A stretch of DNA of 64,000 nt from Sciurus carolinensis (lineage: Eukaryota; Chordata; Mammalia; Rodentia; Sciuridae): the NCBI RefSeq assembly GCF_902686445.1, contig NC_062219.1, positions 145,062,057 to 145,126,056 on the forward strand, given 5' to 3'. Within the stretch, counting starts at the first letter, position 1. Every line of letters starts with the position of its first letter. Below are positions 47,044 to 58,440 of the stretch, piece after piece. The position numbers were made by a program, and so were the translations under genes. The notes under the pieces are model-generated. The model had not been told where the DNA came from. It made no database searches and worked only from the letters and a program-made list of their open reading frames with translations.

Positions 47044-47993
47044 GATGGTGGCCATGCCACTGGAAGGAGAGGGTCTCTTCTCTAGCTGCTCACAGAAGAG
47101 CATCAAGTGCTTATTCCCAATTTTCAACAGCCTCTTTCCCAGGACAGGCTACAGAGACGAAAGTAACCAACCAAGGGACTCGAAGAGCCTGTTAAAGGGC
47201 TCAGACACGGTTTCACAAGGAGGCTAAGCGTGAGGCCATCTCTGATGCTCATTTTACCTGAGAACAGTGCGTCAGAGTCCATACCCCTCTTCACCTCTCA
47301 TGGCATGGGCTCTGGAGGGTTCTGACTGGGGTAGAGTCAAGAGCCCTGGGCTAATGGTAGTCAGCAGACCTAGGCTCCAGATCCAGCTTTGCCATTTGTC
47401 ACCATAGACAAGTCACTTCACCTCTCTGAGCATCTGATTGGTTTTCATGATAAAAGGGAAATAAAAATGCCTGAAAGCTTCTTAAGGCACAAAAACAGGA
47501 CTGGGTTTGTGAAAGTGCCTTGTAACCTGGAGGGCACTGAGGACACGTGGGAGAGGGGGCACCCCGGTGCCCAGTGGGGAGAGGGCATCCCCAGCAGGTT
47601 CATTTGGAGCAGCTGACTGCCGCCTGCTCCTCGCCGCCAAGTGACTCTCCTAACAGCATCCCGTGGGCTCAGTGGCTGCTGAAAACTTCCTTCTGCTTGG
47701 ATTTTAAGTGGTTTGCTTGAATCCATGTTCTCAAACAGGGAGACCGTTCAAGCAGTTGCAGGACACAGCTCCTGAGCGTGTGGCAGGATGGGGTGGTGTG
47801 GAATCAGTGACTGGGACGTTGCCCTGGTCACTCTGATGAAGGAGTAGCAAGCTTCCTAGTTTCCTGATGCGCCTCTCCTCTGAGCAGGGATCCAGCATGG
47901 CAGCCTTTGTCCGAGCCTCTCCTGGACTGGGTCCCTAGAGGAGACGGGTGCTTTAGGGTCTGTGCGGGGCTAATGGAGGTGGCTCCAGCAGAC
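47044..47993. other. Intergenic sequence with a MIR
   Basis: A MIR is at about 47335-47470 (sense): CAGATCCAGCTTTGCCATTTG, GACAAGTCACTTCACCTCTC and TGATAAAAGGGAAATAAAAA. Otherwise unassigned. Confidence 0.55.
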
Positions 47994-48523
47994 TGTCATA
48001 GGCCAGACTCTAAGGGAAATGACTGAACAGACTCCATTTTGCTCTGAGACTCCATGTTATGTAGGAAATAAGCTTCTCCCATGGGAACACCCCGACTCTG
48101 TGCCCATCATTGGTTGCTTAGTGTGACATGTTTAGCAATACAAAATGACAGACAATTCTTATGTGATGAAAAATTGCTCTTTTGATTCCTATTGCTCCTA
48201 AACAATGTACCATGTGAACAGTGATTGTGTGGATGTTAGCAACCATTCTTTAGTTTGTACCTAGGTAAGGGTCATTTTGACCCACTTCCCCCTCTGTTGA
48301 TGATCTCATGATGTTAGTTTGTAATTTAAATCATAGCAACAGACGCTTATGATTGATGTGATTTTTGGTATAAAAACCCCTACATCCCTGTGGTTGGGGC
48401 TGTTCTCCCAATAGCCATTTTTGGGATTTTGTGTGAGACAGTCAGCCAGCCAGCTTAATAAAGACTCTCAAATCTGGACTTCTCAGTGGTGATGGGTCTG
48501 TTCTTAAGTTGCGCCCCATAACA
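47994..48523 (+). mobile_element. Class I ERV-type solo LTR
   Basis: 530 bp beginning TGTCATAGGCCAG and ending GCCCCATAACA. It has a TATA box TATAAAAA at 48369-48376 and polyadenylation signal AATAAA at 48457-48462. The end region TTCTCAGTGGTGATGG fits U5. I saw no obvious matching flank, so the target duplication is lost or shorter than four bases. Confidence 0.8.
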
Positions 48524-48764
48524 GGTCTTGCTCTCAGGCCAAGCCTGGCCCAGGGGACAGAGGCTGGCTCTGCCTCCAGGACATGGCGAGACCAGGAGCC
48601 ACTTCCTGTTGAGCCTGAGGGCCAAGGGTAGGGTTTAATTTGATGTGGAGCTTGTTGGAAGGTGATGTTGTGATCCAGGGCATGCCACACTCTGAAACCC
48701 AGAGGGACCCCTGTCTCTACACCAGCTCCTTCTCTTTTTGTCTCAGTTATTTTTTACCAAGCTC

Positions 48765-48872
48765 CTAGCCTAGACCAGATACAATGCAGGCAGTTGGTAA
48801 ACGATATCCTGTAATCGTCACAGGACTCTGAAATGTATCCCTTTATACACTTAGGAGAAACACAAAGTTCAT
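48765..48872 (-). repeat. MIR SINE (antisense), left half
   Basis: AATGCAGGCAGTTGGTAAACG, CACAGGACTCTGAAATGTATC and TTTATACACTTAGGAGAAAC are the reversed MIR core, broken at the LTR insertion site. Confidence 0.7.
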
Positions 48873-49300
48873 TGTTCTGGTTTGGAGGTGAGGTGTCCCC
48901 CAAAAGCTCCCATGTGAGACAACACGGGAAGGTCCAGAGGAGAAATGATTGGGTTGTAAGAGTCTTAACCCCAATCGGTGAATCAATCCCTGATGGGATT
49001 AACTGAAGTGGTGGGGTGTGGCTGGAGGAGGTGGGAATTGGGGTGTGGCTTTGGGGTATATATTTGTATCTGGGGAGTGGAGTCTCTCTCTCTCTCTCTG
49101 CTTCCTGAAGATGCCAGCTGCTTCCCTCTGCCACGCTCTTCCGCCATGATATTCAGCCTCACCTGGAGCCCTGAGGCATGGAGCCGGCTATCTATGGACT
49201 GAGACCTCTGAAACCGTGAGCCCTCAAATAAACCTTTCCTCCTCTACAATTGTGCTGGTCGGGTCAGTTAGTCACAGCAGCAGGACAGCTGACCAAAACA
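48873..49300 (+). mobile_element. MaLR-type solo LTR, copy 2 of 3
   Basis: Begins TGTTCTGGTTTGGAGGTGAG and ends GCTGACCAAAACA. TATA-like TATATATTTG is near 49057, a CT repeat near 49084, and AATAAA at 49227-49232. Flanks TTCAT (48868-48872) and TTCAG (49301-49305) look like a 5-bp target duplication with one mismatch. It splits a MIR. Confidence 0.88.
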
Positions 49301-49400
49301 TTCAGAAAGGGCAAGTAGCCCGTCCTGGGTCACTGGCAGGCAAGTGGTGAAGCCGAGATCGGACTCCGAGCGCCTTACTACTTCCACACCAGGCTTCCTT
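49301..49400 (-). repeat. MIR SINE (antisense), right half
   Basis: AGAAAGGGCAAGTAGCCCGTC and CTGGGTCACTGGCAGGCAAG continue the reversed MIR interrupted at 48872. Confidence 0.65.
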
Positions 49401-49734
49401 CTTTACTCGTTTCCCTCTCATCCGCTCCAAATCATGACCCGTTACATGGTTTAAGCAAACAAGATCTAAGAGCACATACTCCAGATTTGTTCCTTCAGGG
49501 AAGATTTATTGAATTCCTGATGTCTGCAGACACACGGAACAGCACAGAAAGCTGGAGGGAATCCCCCTCCCAGGTAAGGTCTCATTACACGCATGGCCTG
49601 CGGAGGGTAAATGTGAACCTGGGCAGGCCAAGAAAACCTAGGCCTAGATCTCTTTCCTGTACCATCAGAACCACCCTGGGTCTCTTAGGAAAATACCTGA
49701 CATGGCTTTAGAAGAAACGGAGATTTCCATGGGA

Positions 49735-49865
49735 TCAAGGAGGTCCCTGGTTATGTCACTGGCTTGGTCACTATGTAAGCTGTGTGACCCTGGGACTTGG
49801 TTTCCCCATCTGTGCAGCAGGAGGTTGGACCATATCATCTCCGGTACCTTCTCATTTCTAGCCTT
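49735..49865 (+). repeat. MIR SINE
   Basis: AGCTGTGTGACCCTGGGACTTG, GTTTCCCCATCTGTGCAGC is the MIR core in sense. Confidence 0.75.
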
Positions 49866-50496
49866 TCATCAGTTCAGCTGAGTTCTCTGTTCCAACTCTC
49901 TCTCTACACAAATGAATCCTGAGGCCAATTTGGAAACGTGAGGTGTCGTCTTCCTTCTCTCACCTGAAGTCTTGGTTCTTCTGGTGATATGTTGCCTAAC
50001 CCATTATTCTCTTCCTGTGTCTGATTCATTTGCCATTTGCAGAGGTTTTACCTTTTCCATGGTTAGTAATGTTCCATTGGCTAAGAGACACACCCACACC
50101 CCAAATCTAGATCTATACTTAATTACAAGCTATGTACTTCCCTTGCAAAGGAGCCAACAAATCAAGAAATTGCAAACTGAATTATTCTCTCAATGCAGTA
50201 GGACTGCTTGTGTTTTTATAAAGAGAGAATAAAAAGCGGATGCAACATATTTGTTTGGTAAATCTGTATTTTTAGACATTCAGATGACTTTAACAAGAGA
50301 TGCAAACACAGTTTTTAAAAACATACTCCAGTTGGTGTAGTTTGTTTTAAAAAAGCACCCAGGTACAAAAGGATTTTTATTTTTTATTTTTTGTATTGTT
50401 TTGTTTCATTTTCCTAGAAACTTCTAGAAAAAGGCATTTTTCTCTTCCTGGCAATTTGCTGATTGTAAAGGCTATGCTCATTCTTTGCCAAGGACA

Positions 50497-50723
50497 CAAA
50501 TTATACTTTTTTTTTTTTTTTAACATTGGGAGTTGAACTCAGGGGCACTTAACCACTGCCCCAAAACTTTTTCTATTTTCTTTTGAGAGGCAGGGTCTTG
50601 CTATGTTGCTGGGGGTCTCATTAAGTTGCTAAAGCTGACCTTGAACTTGCAATCCTCCTGCCTCAGACTCCTGAGTTGCTGGGATTACAGGTGTGCACCA
50701 CTGCACCCAGATCAAATTATACT
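50497..50723 (-). mobile_element. ID/B1-like composite SINE (antisense) with 11-bp duplication
   Basis: Flanked by identical CAAATTATACT at 50497-50507 and 50713-50723. Between them are T15 with a reverse ID-like part (GAACTCAGGGGCACTTAACC), then a reverse B1-like part (TTGCTATGTTGCTGGGG, CTTGCAATCCTCCTGCC, GCTGGGATTACAGGTGTG). Confidence 0.92.
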
Positions 50724-50835
50724 ATTGCTAATCCTTAAACAACCTCTCAAGCACAGCTGGTATTGTGCCCATTTTGGGAACAGGGAACTGGAGCTCAGGG
50801 CAGGTATGCCATTTACACAAGGTCAGGTGGTCATT
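50724..50835 (-). repeat. MIR SINE (antisense), partial
   Basis: TGCCCATTTTGGGAACAGG, CAGGTATGCCATTTACACAAG follow the reversed MIR core; the composite SINE adjoins it. Confidence 0.5.
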
Positions 50836-52139
50836 TCAGTTCAGGCTAAGTTGCAATGGTTCCACTTTCTCCCTGTGCATCCTGCCTAGAATGCAGGGAA
50901 ATGGACCGATAATCCAGATGCTTAAAATGTGCCAGGAATAAGCAGGGAGTGGCTTCCAGAAGGCTTTTCCTCCAGGAAACGTGGAGGAAGAGAGGGCTCC
51001 TACCAGTTCCCACCATGATGCTGTGTGTGAATGAGAGAAAGGTCATCGCCTGTGGTGGGTGCAGCCCAACACTCCATTGGCTGGGTGAGTGCAGAGGGGC
51101 TGAGCCTACACCCCAGCTGCTGGGCTGGGAACCCTGGTAGGGAGCAGACTGTACCTCCACCTGTGGCTGGTGGGAGGAAAGACCAGAAGAGGACCGTTAG
51201 TTATTCCCATTGTTCACTTTGTGATCTTCGAATATTGCTACTTCTCCCTCTCTCTTTTCCTTTGCCAATAATTTAGTGGGCAGAAGGCAACTCTTCTACC
51301 ACAGAAGAGGGTGAGCTCTAGTTCTGGATGCCAAGTTCAATTAGAGAGACGACCACACTTCCCGGGGTTGAGCTGGCTGAAAGCCAGGGCAGAAGTAATG
51401 CATCTTCTTATTAAGTTGTCCCAGAGAAAGTTCAGGTTGGCTCATCCTCCAGGTGCACACTCCCAAGAACTTGGCCTCCGGTCTGATTTCTACCCTAGAC
51501 TGGAGGCTGCCTCTTCTTACCCTCCTTCACTTTCTTTGTCTCCTCTGGGTCTCTGCTTTGATTACAATTGACTTGTGATGCTTGGGCTTAAGTTAGTAAT
51601 GGTTAATGATAATAATACAATGCAAGAAATGGATATGAAGAAGAGGGAGGGGAAAGAGGAGGAAAACAAAATCATATTTACCAAGATAATGCAGCGCTCT
51701 CACAAACAGGACCATGGGCGAAAGAGCGAATTAGGCTAAGACACCACAAACTGTTTTCACAAATAGGAGGAGGGAACTTTGAACTTCAAGGAAAACACAA
51801 GACATTTGCAAAGATCACACTTAGCCTGCGCTGCCTCATCTACTAGTGAGAACAGTATCCTCAGATACTAGTCAGCAGGTGTCCGTTTTTACAGGGGAGC
51901 AACAGAGGTTGGAGTGATTAAATAATTTGCTCAAGGTCATCTGGAACCGGGGTCACACTCAGATGTGCTGGTTCCAAGTACAGTGAGCAGAGGAACCCAG
52001 CGAGATGATGGGGTGTGCTCAGTCATGCATCACAGGCGGGACAGGACCGGGAATCCAGGACCAGAGTGGGACACGAAGAATCCTTCTCCATCCTACAGCT
52101 TTCCTTAACATCAAACCATCATCGAAACAGGTTTAGATA
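50836..52139. other. Intergenic sequence with a MIR
   Basis: A MIR (antisense) is at about 51840-51985: AGTGATTAAATAATTTGCTC and AAGGTCATCTGGAACCGG. The rest is unassigned. Confidence 0.5.
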
Positions 52140-52345
52140 CAGGAGTCCCCCCATAGCCACCTGGAATATGTTCCAACATCCTCAAGGGATGCCTGGAGCT
52201 GAGGGCAATACTGAACTCTCTCTATATTATTTTTCCCTATATGAACATACTTTGATTTATAAAGGAGGTGTCGTCAGAGATGGACAGCAATAAGAAACAA
52301 GAGCATAGAAAGACTTTACCCATGTATTGTAATCAAGGTGACTGA
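52140..52345 (-). mobile_element. Tigger-type DNA transposon terminus (antisense)
   Basis: GTCCCCCCATAGCCACCTGG, ATCCTCAAGGGATGCCTGG, ACTGAACTCTCTCTATATT and AACATACTTTGATTTATAA match the 3' end of a Tigger read in reverse. Same family as the element at 11167-11820, opposite strand. Confidence 0.7.
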
Positions 52346-52371
52346 ACACGGTCTTCTGCCTCCTCTCTACT

Positions 52372-52440
52372 GCGGCTGCGCAGGCAGCGTAGACAGCGGA
52401 GGCAGCCGGAGGCAGTGGAGGCAGCGGAGGCAGCGGGGGC
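52372..52440. repeat. GGAGGCAGC-type minisatellite
   Basis: Imperfect tandem 9-mers, mostly GGAGGCAGC with variants (AGACAGCGG, GGAGGCAGT), about seven to eight units over 69 bp. It is strongly GC-rich next to an AT-rich Tigger end. In one frame it would encode Pro/Leu- or Ala-rich runs, but this is only a repeat effect. Confidence 0.85.
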
Positions 52441-53404
52441 ACAATGCACATCCACACCCAGGGTGGGAGGAGCAGGAAGATCCAGAGTTCATCTCACTGC
52501 TCGGAATGGCATGCAATTTAAAGCCCTCACTGCTTATTTCTGGAACTTTCCATTTAATATCTTCAAGCCATGGCTGAACACGGAAGACTCCAGGATATGA
52601 ATATTGTTTCTCTCTCCCTCTCTCTGCCTGTCTCTTTCCTTTCCTCCTGTCTCACTCGCCCCAGGCGTCTCTTCTGTTCCACCCTGTCTGCCATCCGGTG
52701 AGCTCTCAGTGGGAGCGGCAGCCCTTCCCTCTGGATGAATACGCCGCTGGAGTCTGGGAGGGCACTCCCGAGAGTGTGCTAATCAGCCCCCAGCACCATC
52801 TGTCATGGCCCAGGCTTAATTAGAAAATGGGCCTTAGAAAGGGAGACGTCAAATGGGAGCGGGTGGGAGGAAACTGCCCTGCGGACCAGAGCAGGAGCCG
52901 TGGGCCTCCCTTCAGGAAGGAGGCCCACGGAGGCCCACAGGCCTCCTGCAAGCACAGCTTCAGGTCAAAAGGGAAAGAAGCGTTTGCCCTGTTGATGAGT
53001 CAGCGCAGTGGCTCTGAGGAACTCTGGGCCTGGCCAGATAATGGTGGCAGGGATAAAGTAAGTCATTCCCAGGAAGGCCCCAAGGAGGACAAATTAAATG
53101 AGAGTTAAGTAAGTGTCAGGGTGTGAATTTCAATCTACTTCCAAATGACTCGCTGGAACGTGCTTTAGCAGCTAGTGAAAAAATGAACAAAGAACTAGTT
53201 TTTGTGAGCCACCTTTGTTATACCCATGGCCCTTCCTATCACCTTCAGAAAAACAAGCGAAGTAGGTTTACCAGCGGTCAGTTAAATTAATCAGACATAG
53301 TTCATCTTTGCAAAGATGAAAACAAAACAAAATTCACTTTGGATCCATAGATCCTCAAAACCAGGAGAAAGTTGATTTGATAACAAAACCTGTTTTCCCC
53401 ATCT
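52441..53404. other. Unassigned sequence
   Basis: No repeat or gene recognised; a local direct repeat GGAGGCCCAC occurs twice near 52919-52939. Confidence 0.4.
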
Positions 53405-53757
53405 TGTTAGTTTTCTGTTACTGTGACAAAATGCCTGAGATAGTTGACTTATAAGGAGGAAAGGTTTTTTGCAGCTCAGAGCTTCAGAGGTTTGGGTTCA
53501 TAGTCAACTGGCTTCATTGCTTTCGGACCTGTAATGAGGCAGAAGATTAAGGTAAAGAAGCATAGCAGTGCAAAGCTGCCCCTTATTTCAGGCTTGAAGC
53601 AAAGAGAGAAAAGGGAAGGGCCAGGTCCCGAGTCTCTCCAAGAAAACACCTGCTCCCCTGCCATGACCCATCTTCCCTTAAAGGTTCCACACCCTTTGAG
53701 GTGGACCAAGCCCTTGCCATAGGGCCTTGGGGGACATTTAAGTTCCCAACCACAACA
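53405..53757 (-). mobile_element. MaLR-type LTR (antisense)
   Basis: Starts TGTTAGTTTTCTGTTACTG and ends AACCACAACA. CTGAGATAGTTGACTTATAAG and GCTTCATTGCTTTCGGACC match the LTRs of the element at 43850-45972. It sits directly before an ERVL-type LTR. Confidence 0.85.
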
Positions 53758-53819
53758 TTATCCTTGCCATATCTCTTATGAATTGTGTACTGGGAAAATT
53801 CTAAGCCACTGTCATTTTT

Positions 53820-54345
53820 TTTCAAGAGACCAGAACATGTTACCCCAAAGATATTTCTTTGGCATAGAGATTATTTTGAGTTGAAGAAAACTGAGAAGTG
53901 GCAAATGCAGGAAAAGCTCTCTGTCCTCCCCCACTTGTCTAAAAATAGGACGTGTTTATGAAAATGCCATTGTCTCTCCTCCCTTCTTGCCAGTAGGGAC
54001 AAACTTCGGACACTTATCAGTTGGGAGACCACCACCAGAGCAATCTACACTTCAAACTTCTCTGGAGTTTTCTCTGCTATTTATTTGCCTTCCCCAAATT
54101 GCTGCCCTAGAGATCCAAAGTCCTTTCCCTCTATCTTGTCACTTCTCAGAAACGACTATGTATTTGGCGAAGATCCTATGTGAGCCTGAATTCGAAGCAC
54201 TAAGGATTGCTCATTCACCCTAGGTGTCTCCCACTTATGTATGAAATAATATGCTAATAAACTTTGTGTTTTTCTCTTGTTAATCTGTCTTGTGTTATAG
54301 CGATCCAACCCAGCTAAGTATGAAAGATGGAGAGAAAATTAAATG
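53820..54345 (+). mobile_element. ERVL-type (class III) LTR, sense
   Basis: TGTTACCCCAAAGATATTTC, CTTTGGCATAGAGATTATTT, ATGAAATAATATGCTAATAA (AATAAA at 54256-54261), and TCTTGTTAATCTGTCTTGTG, a typical ERVL LTR end theme. Its exact borders are uncertain. Confidence 0.65.
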
Positions 54346-55024
54346 TTTTCCCTTCCCTATACTTTCTTTTAGAAGATTGCCAAGGTTCTTACTCCCTCTC
54401 GAAGGAAAGCGAGGCTTTAGAAAAAGGCAGATTGTGTGTGTTGTCTATGTGTGCAACACTTACGTGTGTATGTGAGACACACCCTATTCTTCACACCTTA
54501 ATGACGAGGTCATACTCCTATTTGATCACATGGTAGGCATTCAGTGATCAGCAAATAAAAAGCAAAATAGTTCCAGGGCAATTAGTAGTTTCTGACACAA
54601 TACAAACGTCTATGCAAACATCTTTCCCACTCCTTTAAGAGACTCTGAAAATTCTCGAATACCACTGCTCCGAGAGCTCTTTCTTTCTGTAAGTAGTTTT
54701 ATAACAACTCACCTCATTCTTCCGTACACAGTAAAATTTCTTTAATTAGACTCAGCATTTTAGAATTTATATTAAATGCAACACAGTGCTCCTATGGGGT
54801 GAGAAGTTTGAATGAAGAGTTGTAATTTGGAAATCTGTACTTTTATGAACATCGCACGCACGACACAACGTTTGCATGAATTATAATCTCAGATTCATTT
54901 AGCCAATTTTCCTTATTAGGACCCCATTCATTTCTGAGTTCATAGCAACTGTACTGTGTAACATAATTGTCAGTATTTCTTTTAACAAATCCTTGAGTTA
55001 GAATGTTTTTTAAAATCATTCCAA
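54346..55024. other. AT-rich unassigned sequence
   Basis: The part at about 54740-54990 is repeat-free and AT-rich (TTAATTAGACTCAGC, TGCATGAATTATAATCTC) and may be conserved noncoding. No gene is supported. Confidence 0.4.
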
Positions 55025-55106
55025 AGACCAGAGGTGTAGCGCAGTGATACAGCCTGTGCTTAGCATGTGTAAGGTCCTGGTTTCCATCCCCAGCACCCGC
55101 CCCCCA
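55025..55106 (+). mobile_element. ID-family SINE, old copy
   Basis: AGAGGTGTAGCGCAGTGATAC (box A) and GGTTTCCATCCCCAGCACC (box B). There is no poly(A) tail or clear flanking duplication. Confidence 0.8.
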
Positions 55107-55431
55107 AAATTAACTCAGACAAGGCAATCTTCTGTCTTTCAAATGGTTTTCCTGTCTTCATTTTGGAGCTGTTCTCAGCATCTTTCTTAAACCCCATGAC
55201 AATTTCCCTGGAGCAAGGAGATGTGGGTGCTCAGGGCAGCCGATTTGACGTCACGGGGTTTAGGAGTGGATTTGCGGGGGCTGTTGCTGTAGACAACCTC
55301 TTCTTTCCTGGCCCGTTGTGGCTCAGAGTTGGTCACCTTCCCTACCTGACAACCTGCCACCTGAGCCTGCTCTGGAGTCTTGTTGGCTATTGTCTCTGCT
55401 CCTTCTCTGGCTTGGTTTTTACTTAAAAAGG

Positions 55432-55452
55432 AAAAAAAAAAAAAAAAAAAAA
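55432..55452. repeat. A21 tract
   Basis: Twenty-one A's without a recognisable upstream SINE body; the preceding sequence is CTTGGTTTTTACTTAAAAAGG. Confidence 0.9.
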
Positions 55453-55639
55453 GCAACTGAAGAAAGCTAGGATTCTCCCCTTCCTTTTCCCACAACTCTG
55501 TGGGGTGGGCAGGTTTGGAGCCTCGGTGAAGGTGAGCCTCGTCCTCTCCCTGTCAACCCCCTCCATCCGTCACACACCTCTTGGAGCCTGCCCCAGGTCT
55601 GCACTAGTTCTCTTTGCTGTTAGCAAGATGCAAAGAACA

Positions 55640-55985
55640 GGAGTTTTCGAGTCTGCAAAGCCTGAATTTGAGCCTCAATCCTAATATTTACAGCATTGTA
55701 ACCTTCAGCAGGATTCTGAACATCTCTCAGTCTAGTTCCTTAAAAAAATGGGAAAACAAAACTTTTTGGAGGGTCCTGAGAGGTGACAGAGAAAAGCAAA
55801 AGCTTAGGAAAGGTAGTTGTGTTTACTGTTACAGCACTTCAGCACCATGGCTCGGCTTGCCTGCCAGCCTTGCCCTCAGACTGTGAGGCCTTGGAGAGAC
55901 TGTTTGTCTGTCCCTGGGCTTTAGAAGAAAATCTGGCACAGAGTGGACGTTACATAAATGTCATAATTGTGTTTTGAATGAATGG
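55640..55985 (+). repeat. MIR-like SINE sequence
   Basis: GTCTGCAAAGCCTGAATTTG, CATCTCTCAGTCTAGTTCC and, near the end, CTGGCACAGAGTGGACGTTAC with ATAAATGTCA fit MIR sense. It may be two fragments rather than one. Confidence 0.5.
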
Positions 55986-56590
55986 ATCAAGGAATCAGGG
56001 GGAATTGTTCAATCCTTCTTTATAAATAGCTTGACTTGGTTGGTATATTATTTAGTAGATCTACATTAGGGGACTGATTTGAAATTAGAGATCTTACTAA
56101 GCAATAAGAAAATCAGAAAATGGAAAAAAAGAAATGACCAATTACAATGTAGCCTGACTGTAGATGACGATTAAAACACCAAAGAGTAAAGTGATTGGCG
56201 AGGTGTGGCTTGTAACGTCACGTCCTGAGAATTAGAGTGCTGTGTCACAGACTGGATCCCTTTTAACCCCTGGGCCTTTCTTAGAGGGAGGACGATCACT
56301 TTTTACCTTCCGGGTACCATTCCCAGGGAACATTCAGACCCCATAGAAACCTGCAAAATAAATAATGCTTGTCATCTCCTTGGGAAGAAGAGAGAAAAGC
56401 CCGAAGCTTTGATGGATTTTAAACGGCAGCCCTCCTGGGACACTCTAAATGGCTCGTTCACGCAGCCGGTGGGGATATTGCCTACCTGTGTTTTCCACTT
56501 ACGCTCACCTTTGAGGTTCTGTTTCGGCCTCTTGAGAATCAATACACACAATAACAGAATCGCTGATGTATTAATCTTTCTGCTGATCTA

Positions 56591-56624
<34 letters not shown>

Positions 56625-58440
56625 CCTTCCAAAGTGGGAATAAGGCTGGGAGGGAAAGTGAAATCTAGACCACTATGAAAGCAATAGGGGGAAAATTCAT
56701 TTCCAGTCTTGAGGAAATACATGAAGTACCCTCTCACTAACCTTCCTGGGGCATCTTGATGGAGCATCCTGGAGGGTACAGAGCCAGGCATTTCAGTTTA
56801 TTATAGCATCCTCCTTAATTCTCATTTCGTGACCTTCAAGCAAAGCCACCCCTCCAGGTCAAGTCTGGGCTGGGAGTTCCATGAGCACAACCACCCACCC
56901 TATCACTACTTGTGCAAGGTTTTCTTATCATCCTACAGTTTAGTGCAGGGAACAAAAATAATGTCTCCTCTCCTCTTTCTGACTTCTTCATCGAGACAGA
57001 CCTCTGTCGCTGAAGACAGATCAGCAAAGAAAAAGAAACAGGAGTTTATCAAGGTGCAGACTGTTCACACATGGGAGAAAATCTAGGGAAAATAAGTGGA
57101 TCTCAAGAGCAGATCCCAAAGAGGTGGCTTTGGCTTCAGGTTTAAATCTGATCATTTGCTGAAACAAGGAAAGAAAGTCTAGGCAGGTTTTCAGGAAGCA
57201 CATCGTTACTGAGAGCAAGGGTTACTACCTGTCGGTCGGTTCTGCAAGTTACTCACACTCTTCTGCATAAAGTTAAGAAGTTGGTGTATTTTGCTTGAAT
57301 CCAGGAACAGAGGAGGAGGGGAGCCAAAGTAATATATTTCCTTCCCACTGTGAGGTTCGTGACTGAGATGCCTGTAGTGCAAGGCAGGTGAACAAGATGA
57401 GCAGGCACACTTATTTAATGTGAAATTTTCATGGCACAGAAGGCTTTGGAAGTGGAGATCCAAGGAAGCAGGAAAAGAATTATTTTTGTGCTTAGATTTT
57501 ATAAAGAGTAGAGACAATTTTAATGAGTTGTGTGGAAGGACTAAAGTGTATGAGTTCAGGGTAAAAAATTGGCAGGGAATTTGGCAAGATCTGTTTCTTC
57601 AAATTCTTCCCTGTATCCCTTTATCTTCAAAGGTAAGAATGTTCCTTTCCTCTGGTATAGGGAAGCACCTCTCACATGGGGGTCTTAAGGCCTGCTTCAG
57701 AGGAAGGTCAGGGGAATTTGATAGCCCGTCTTCAGGGGAAAAAGGAAAAAGAGGGACAGAGAAACCTTGCTTTTGCAGTTTTCTTAAATGCCAATGTGAC
57801 ATATTTTGTTTATCCTGGACCCCAACAATTGTAATATGTAAAGTACATAATGCAACCAGAGCACCAAGTAGGATGTTCATGAAGGTAGCACCCAACACGT
57901 AGGAACGATTGTCATTATTAGCTTCTTAAGGCTCCAGGATTTCCATTACTGGCTGCGGCATTCCAATATTTTGCATTTGATATTTAATTATGCAAATGTC
58001 CATGATGTGCAACATTTGCTGAGATAAAATTTTAAGTTGCTTTTGGAGGAATGCACATCAGATTATTTCTTCTTATTTGCTTTTTTTACGGGGGGGGGCA
58101 TATATTGTTTGTGATCATTACAAATGATAAACATTTTTATTTAAAAAGACAAAGGAACATGGCTTTGGATTGTGTACACTCGGGGTCGACCACTAAGATT
58201 TGGTGATTTCCTGATCTCAAAACCTTCTCTGGTTGTATTCAAGAATGGCACCCCAGGGATGGTCTGGATCTTCTACTAGAATTAATCAACTCTAAAGAGT
58301 CTTCAGTGGTGAAAGCAAGAAAGTCTAAGAAATAAAGCGTGATGTTCTGGGTTAAGGCCTGGAATGTCATCTACATTCCCCTAACACACTCTAACAGAGT
58401 TGTTGGGTCTATTCATAAATGTGAGTGTGCATGCACTGTC
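55986..58440. other. Mostly unique AT-rich sequence with T31
   Basis: T31 at 56594-56624 without a SINE body. The parts at about 56000-56580 and 57930-58060 are repeat-free and could be conserved noncoding (findings). The block 57000-57800 has weak LTR-like features (for example AGGTGCAGACTGTTCACACA) but I could not assign it. The 160-residue frame at 57420-57902 lacks a recognisable domain. Confidence 0.4.

Noticed and set aside
52257..52457. Proline/leucine- and alanine-rich protein on the minus strand
   Set aside because: It is the translation of the GGAGGCAGC tandem repeat and a Tigger end.
57420..57902. 160-codon frame
   Set aside because: No domain, and the region has weak LTR-like features, so the frame is probably fortuitous.
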